Of a stretch of DNA of 64,000 nucleotides, positions 61,803 through 64,000 are shown in pieces. The stretch covers positions 3,720,001 to 3,784,000 of the forward strand of contig OY730443.1 in the NCBI GenBank assembly GCA_963422705.1, read 5' to 3'. Source of the stretch: G963422705 sp963422705. Lineage in GTDB: Bacteria; Poribacteria; WGA-4E; WGA-3G. The notes below the pieces were generated by a model. That model made no database searches, was not told where the DNA came from, and was given only the letters and a program-made list of their open reading frames with translations. Numbering within the stretch: the stretch's first letter is position 1; each line of letters starts with the position of its first letter. Both the position numbers and the translations under genes were made by a program.

Positions 61803-62930
61803 ATGGCTCGCGATACATTCCGGGCAATCATGCGTATGCCAATAGGAGACATCACGCTCACATCGGTGACAAAGCAGTTCGGGGACACCGTCGCCGTTGA
61901 TGATGTGTCACTTCACGTAAAGAGCGGCGAATTCTTTTCACTATTAGGGCCTAGCGGATGTGGGAAAACCACAACCTTGCGCATTATTGGCGGGTTTGTA
62001 TACCCGACATCAGGCGAGCTCTTCATTAACGGGGAATCAATGACGCAGACACCCCCATATCGCCGCCCTGTCAACACCGTCTTTCAAAATTATGCGCTGT
62101 TTCCTCACAAAACGGTGGCACAAAATATCGCATTCGGGCTACAAATGAAGAGGCTCCCAAAAGCCAAAACGGCATCAGAAGTTGAACGTTTTCTGGAATT
62201 AATTCGGTTACCGGATTATGGACACAGAAAACCGAGTGAACTCTCTGGAGGCGAGAAACAGCGCGTCGCGTTAGCACGAGCATTGATTAATCAGCCCACA
62301 ATTCTGCTTTTAGATGAACCGCTCGCCGCCTTGGATCTCAAACTCCGTCAGCAGATGCAGCTAGAACTAAAAGCATTACAACGTCAAGTCGGGATTACTT
62401 TTGTTTATGTGACACATCACCAGGGTGAAGCACTCACACTTTCGGACCGAATCGGGGTGATGGCAGCTGGAAAAATCCTTCAAGTCGGGATGCCATCTGA
62501 AATTTATGATTCGCCTCAAAGCCCATTTGTCGCAGATTTTATCGGCACCTCCAACTTTTTTGAAGGCACACTGATTCACGCTAATAACCAATCTGCGGAA
62601 GTTGAATTGGCAATGGTGCCGGCTATCAAAATCGCCGGCATGCTTAATAGCGATGTACCTATCAATGAATCCGTCATTATGGCAATTCGACCGGAACGGA
62701 TTGATATCGCCCCGCTGGGGAGTGAAACATCAATAACGCACTTAAACGGGGTAATTCAGGATGAAAGCTACCTCGGTACGACGCTCCAGTATACCGTGCA
62801 AACAGATTATCCGACGCCAGTGCTCGTTCAGCAACAGAACAGTGGTACCGGAAACACAAAAAGATTTCAACGAGGAGATAAAGTTTTTCTGCAATGGGCA
62901 ACTGATAACGCAATTATTTTCGCTAAATAG
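61803..62930 (+). CDS. ABC transporter ATPase of the PotA/spermidine-putrescine type
   Basis: The ATG at 61803 follows GCGGAGTGAGA; a GTG 6 bases earlier is possible, and the conserved part begins near MPIGDITLTSVTKQFG. The 375-residue protein has Walker A GPSGCGKTTTLR, NTVFQNYALFPHKTVAQNI, signature LSGGEKQRVALARAL, Walker B ILLLDEPLAALDLKLR and VYVTHHQGEALTLSD, then a TOBE domain (ESVIMAIRPERIDI). It likely powers polyamine or a related (iron, thiamine) uptake. No permease or binding-protein gene follows; an unrelated gene comes next on the other strand, so it is an orphan. Confidence 0.88.
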   Translation: MARDTFRAIMRMPIGDITLTSVTKQFGDTVAVDDVSLHVKSGEFFSLLGPSGCGKTTTLRIIGGFVYPTSGELFINGESMTQTPPYRRPVNTVFQNYALFPHKTVAQNIAFGLQMKRLPKAKTASEVERFLELIRLPDYGHRKPSELSGGEKQRVALARALINQPTILLLDEPLAALDLKLRQQMQLELKALQRQVGITFVYVTHHQGEALTLSDRIGVMAAGKILQVGMPSEIYDSPQSPFVADFIGTSNFFEGTLIHANNQSAEVELAMVPAIKIAGMLNSDVPINESVIMAIRPERIDIAPLGSETSITHLNGVIQDESYLGTTLQYTVQTDYPTPVLVQQQNSGTGNTKRFQRGDKVFLQWATDNAIIFAK

Positions 62931-63101
62931 AACGTTTGTGTCTAAAGAAGCGGCGCTGAAATAAACGATGCTAAGGCGAAGATGATTTCTAGCACAAAAT
63001 TTTGTACGCGTTCTCCGTCGCTTTTTGTCAAAAGAGTCAACGTTTATGCGTTCCGGCGCTTTTTGAATTTCCGGGGCATGAGATTTTTCGCGTCAACGCG
63101 G

Positions 63102-64000
63102 CTAATCGCGAGTTAATGGTAGCCAAACCTTGCCATTATCCTGCTGCTGCGACGTTAAAAAACCGATGATAATCTCAACCACTTTATGTCCTTCGCTTCC
63201 AGGTGAGACGGGCTTTCCCCCTTCTGCAACAAGGCTAACCAGTTCTTGGACACCGGCAGGAATGCCGACTACGTCCCAGGTGGGTGCCTCAATTGTTTGA
63301 ACGTCGTCCCCTTGGTGGAGCGTAGCCGCTTTGTCACTGATAAGAATGTAGCCGTTATTCCCCACGATTTCAGCGCGAAAGCTAGAAAGCGTTGTTTTCG
63401 GGCCGCCGGCATAATAGCCGCGTACGCCGTTAGCAAAGTGAATATATCCATGGGCAGATGGCTCAGTTGCAGGAACATGCCCACCGTCGCCCTGATACTC
63501 GCTATATGCTTCGTATCCGCCTTCTAATTCTGCGGAAACCCATTCCGGAGCGGAATCGGCGAAGTAGCAGATGGCGTCGACAAGGTGGGTACCGTTGCGG
63601 AAGAGCATGGCACGCCCTCCGCTTAATGTGCCGATAATATATTGAACATCACCGATATGCCCGCCCCCAATGACTTCTTCTTTGGTATGTCGCCACAAAG
63701 GCTGCCATCGGCGCGTATGATCAATCGAGAGAATGGTGCCGTTCTGCTCTGTTGCTTCTAACATTCTATCTGCATCGTGGATGCTAGTTGCCATCGGTTT
63801 TTCGCAGAAGATGCCTTTTACACCAGCGTTTGCCGCATCCACAACGAGGCCCGCGTGTCGATGGTCAGAAGTCGCCACCGTGACAATGTCCAAATTGGCT
63901 GTCTCAAGCATCTCGCGATGTTCTGTGTACAAACCGATGTTATCCCAATTGTCCTGCCACTTTTCTTTGAAGGCATCCAGGGTGCCTTCAACCATGTCGC
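63102..64000 (-). CDS. Gfo/Idh/MocA family oxidoreductase (N-terminus beyond window)
   Basis: The frame is open to the right edge, so the gene is partial; the Rossmann start lies outside the window. The visible 299 codons include TEHREMLETANLDIVTVATSDHRH, GIFCEKPMATSIHDADRML (EKP Lys), LSIDHTRRWQPLWR, and FRNGTHLVDAICYFADSAPEW with a catalytic His and Asp. Substrate unknown. It is convergent with the PotA-like gene (171 bases between). Confidence 0.85.
   Translation of the reverse strand, partial: DMVEGTLDAFKEKWQDNWDNIGLYTEHREMLETANLDIVTVATSDHRHAGLVVDAANAGVKGIFCEKPMATSIHDADRMLEATEQNGTILSIDHTRRWQPLWRHTKEEVIGGGHIGDVQYIIGTLSGGRAMLFRNGTHLVDAICYFADSAPEWVSAELEGGYEAYSEYQGDGGHVPATEPSAHGYIHFANGVRGYYAGGPKTTLSSFRAEIVGNNGYILISDKAATLHQGDDVQTIEAPTWDVVGIPAGVQELVSLVAEGGKPVSPGSEGHKVVEIIIGFLTSQQQDNGKVWLPLTRD

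Overview
This window is a bacterial chromosome segment of medium GC with dense genes on both strands. The gene mix is four Gfo/Idh/MocA oxidoreductases, two enolase-superfamily (MR/MLE) enzymes, a phytanoyl-CoA-dioxygenase-family protein, an IolC/IolD pair, a Hanks-type kinase with a helical-repeat tail, and a secreted leucine-rich-repeat protein with dockerin-like modules. It recalls Candidatus Poribacteria or a related heterotroph of the Planctomycetes/Lentisphaerae type. That assignment is an inference from gene content; no rRNA or tRNA gene was seen.

Layout. 1-8.8 kb (minus strand): a UvrD/PcrA-like helicase carrying a DnaQ-type exonuclease domain (runs off the left edge), a PhyH-family dioxygenase, a TIM-barrel protein fused head-on to a remnant of a CO-dehydrogenase flavoprotein gene, a large LRR protein broken by a one-base frameshift before its dockerin-like tail, a broken small gene and a membrane-anchored protein. 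9-15.6 kb (mostly plus): RimK-type ATP-grasp ligase, glycosyltransferase, mannitol-dehydrogenase-family enzyme, Gfo/Idh oxidoreductase, MFS transporter. 15.7-22.4 kb (minus): leuD, leuC, RNase J, leuS. 22.7-34.3 kb (plus): a Tat-exported DUF839/PhoX-like protein, a decayed stretch, Gfo/Idh oxidoreductase, an IS200/IS605 element with a dead tnpA and an apparently intact tnpB, zinc alcohol dehydrogenase, nfo, two small metal-binding proteins, and an obg-proB-proA run. 34.4-36.8 kb (minus): lgt and an orphan livF-livG ATPase pair. 36.9-40.6 kb (plus): a candidate small RNA with its own promoter and terminator, a sulfurtransferase, a DUF4242-like protein, a two-domain PTPS, folE and an SDR, which together look like a pterin (possibly tetrahydrobiopterin) cluster. 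40.7-43.4 kb (minus): two tandem CNNM/CorC-type membrane proteins. 43.8-50.7 kb (plus): KDPG/KHG aldolase, Ser/Thr kinase translationally coupled to iolC, iolD, a split small gene, rlmB. 50.6-64 kb (mixed): radC, YdcF-like protein, Gfo/Idh, two divergent MR/MLE enzymes, MFS transporter, sulfite-oxidase-like molybdoenzyme, cydAB, an orphan PotA-like ATPase, and a Gfo/Idh gene cut by the right edge.

Physiology suggested: respiratory heterotrophy with a cytochrome bd oxidase; catabolism of inositol, sugar acids and polyols (iolCD, Eda-like aldolase, MR/MLE, Gfo/Idh, polyol dehydrogenase); leucine and proline synthesis; Tat export and lipoprotein maturation. Several genes are interrupted by single-base frameshifts, some in homopolymers, so either real decay or sequencing error should be considered throughout. 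The most original signals are the helicase-exonuclease architecture, the candidate small RNA at 36.9-37.06 kb, the kinase-iolCD coupling and the TnpB element that has lost its transposase.
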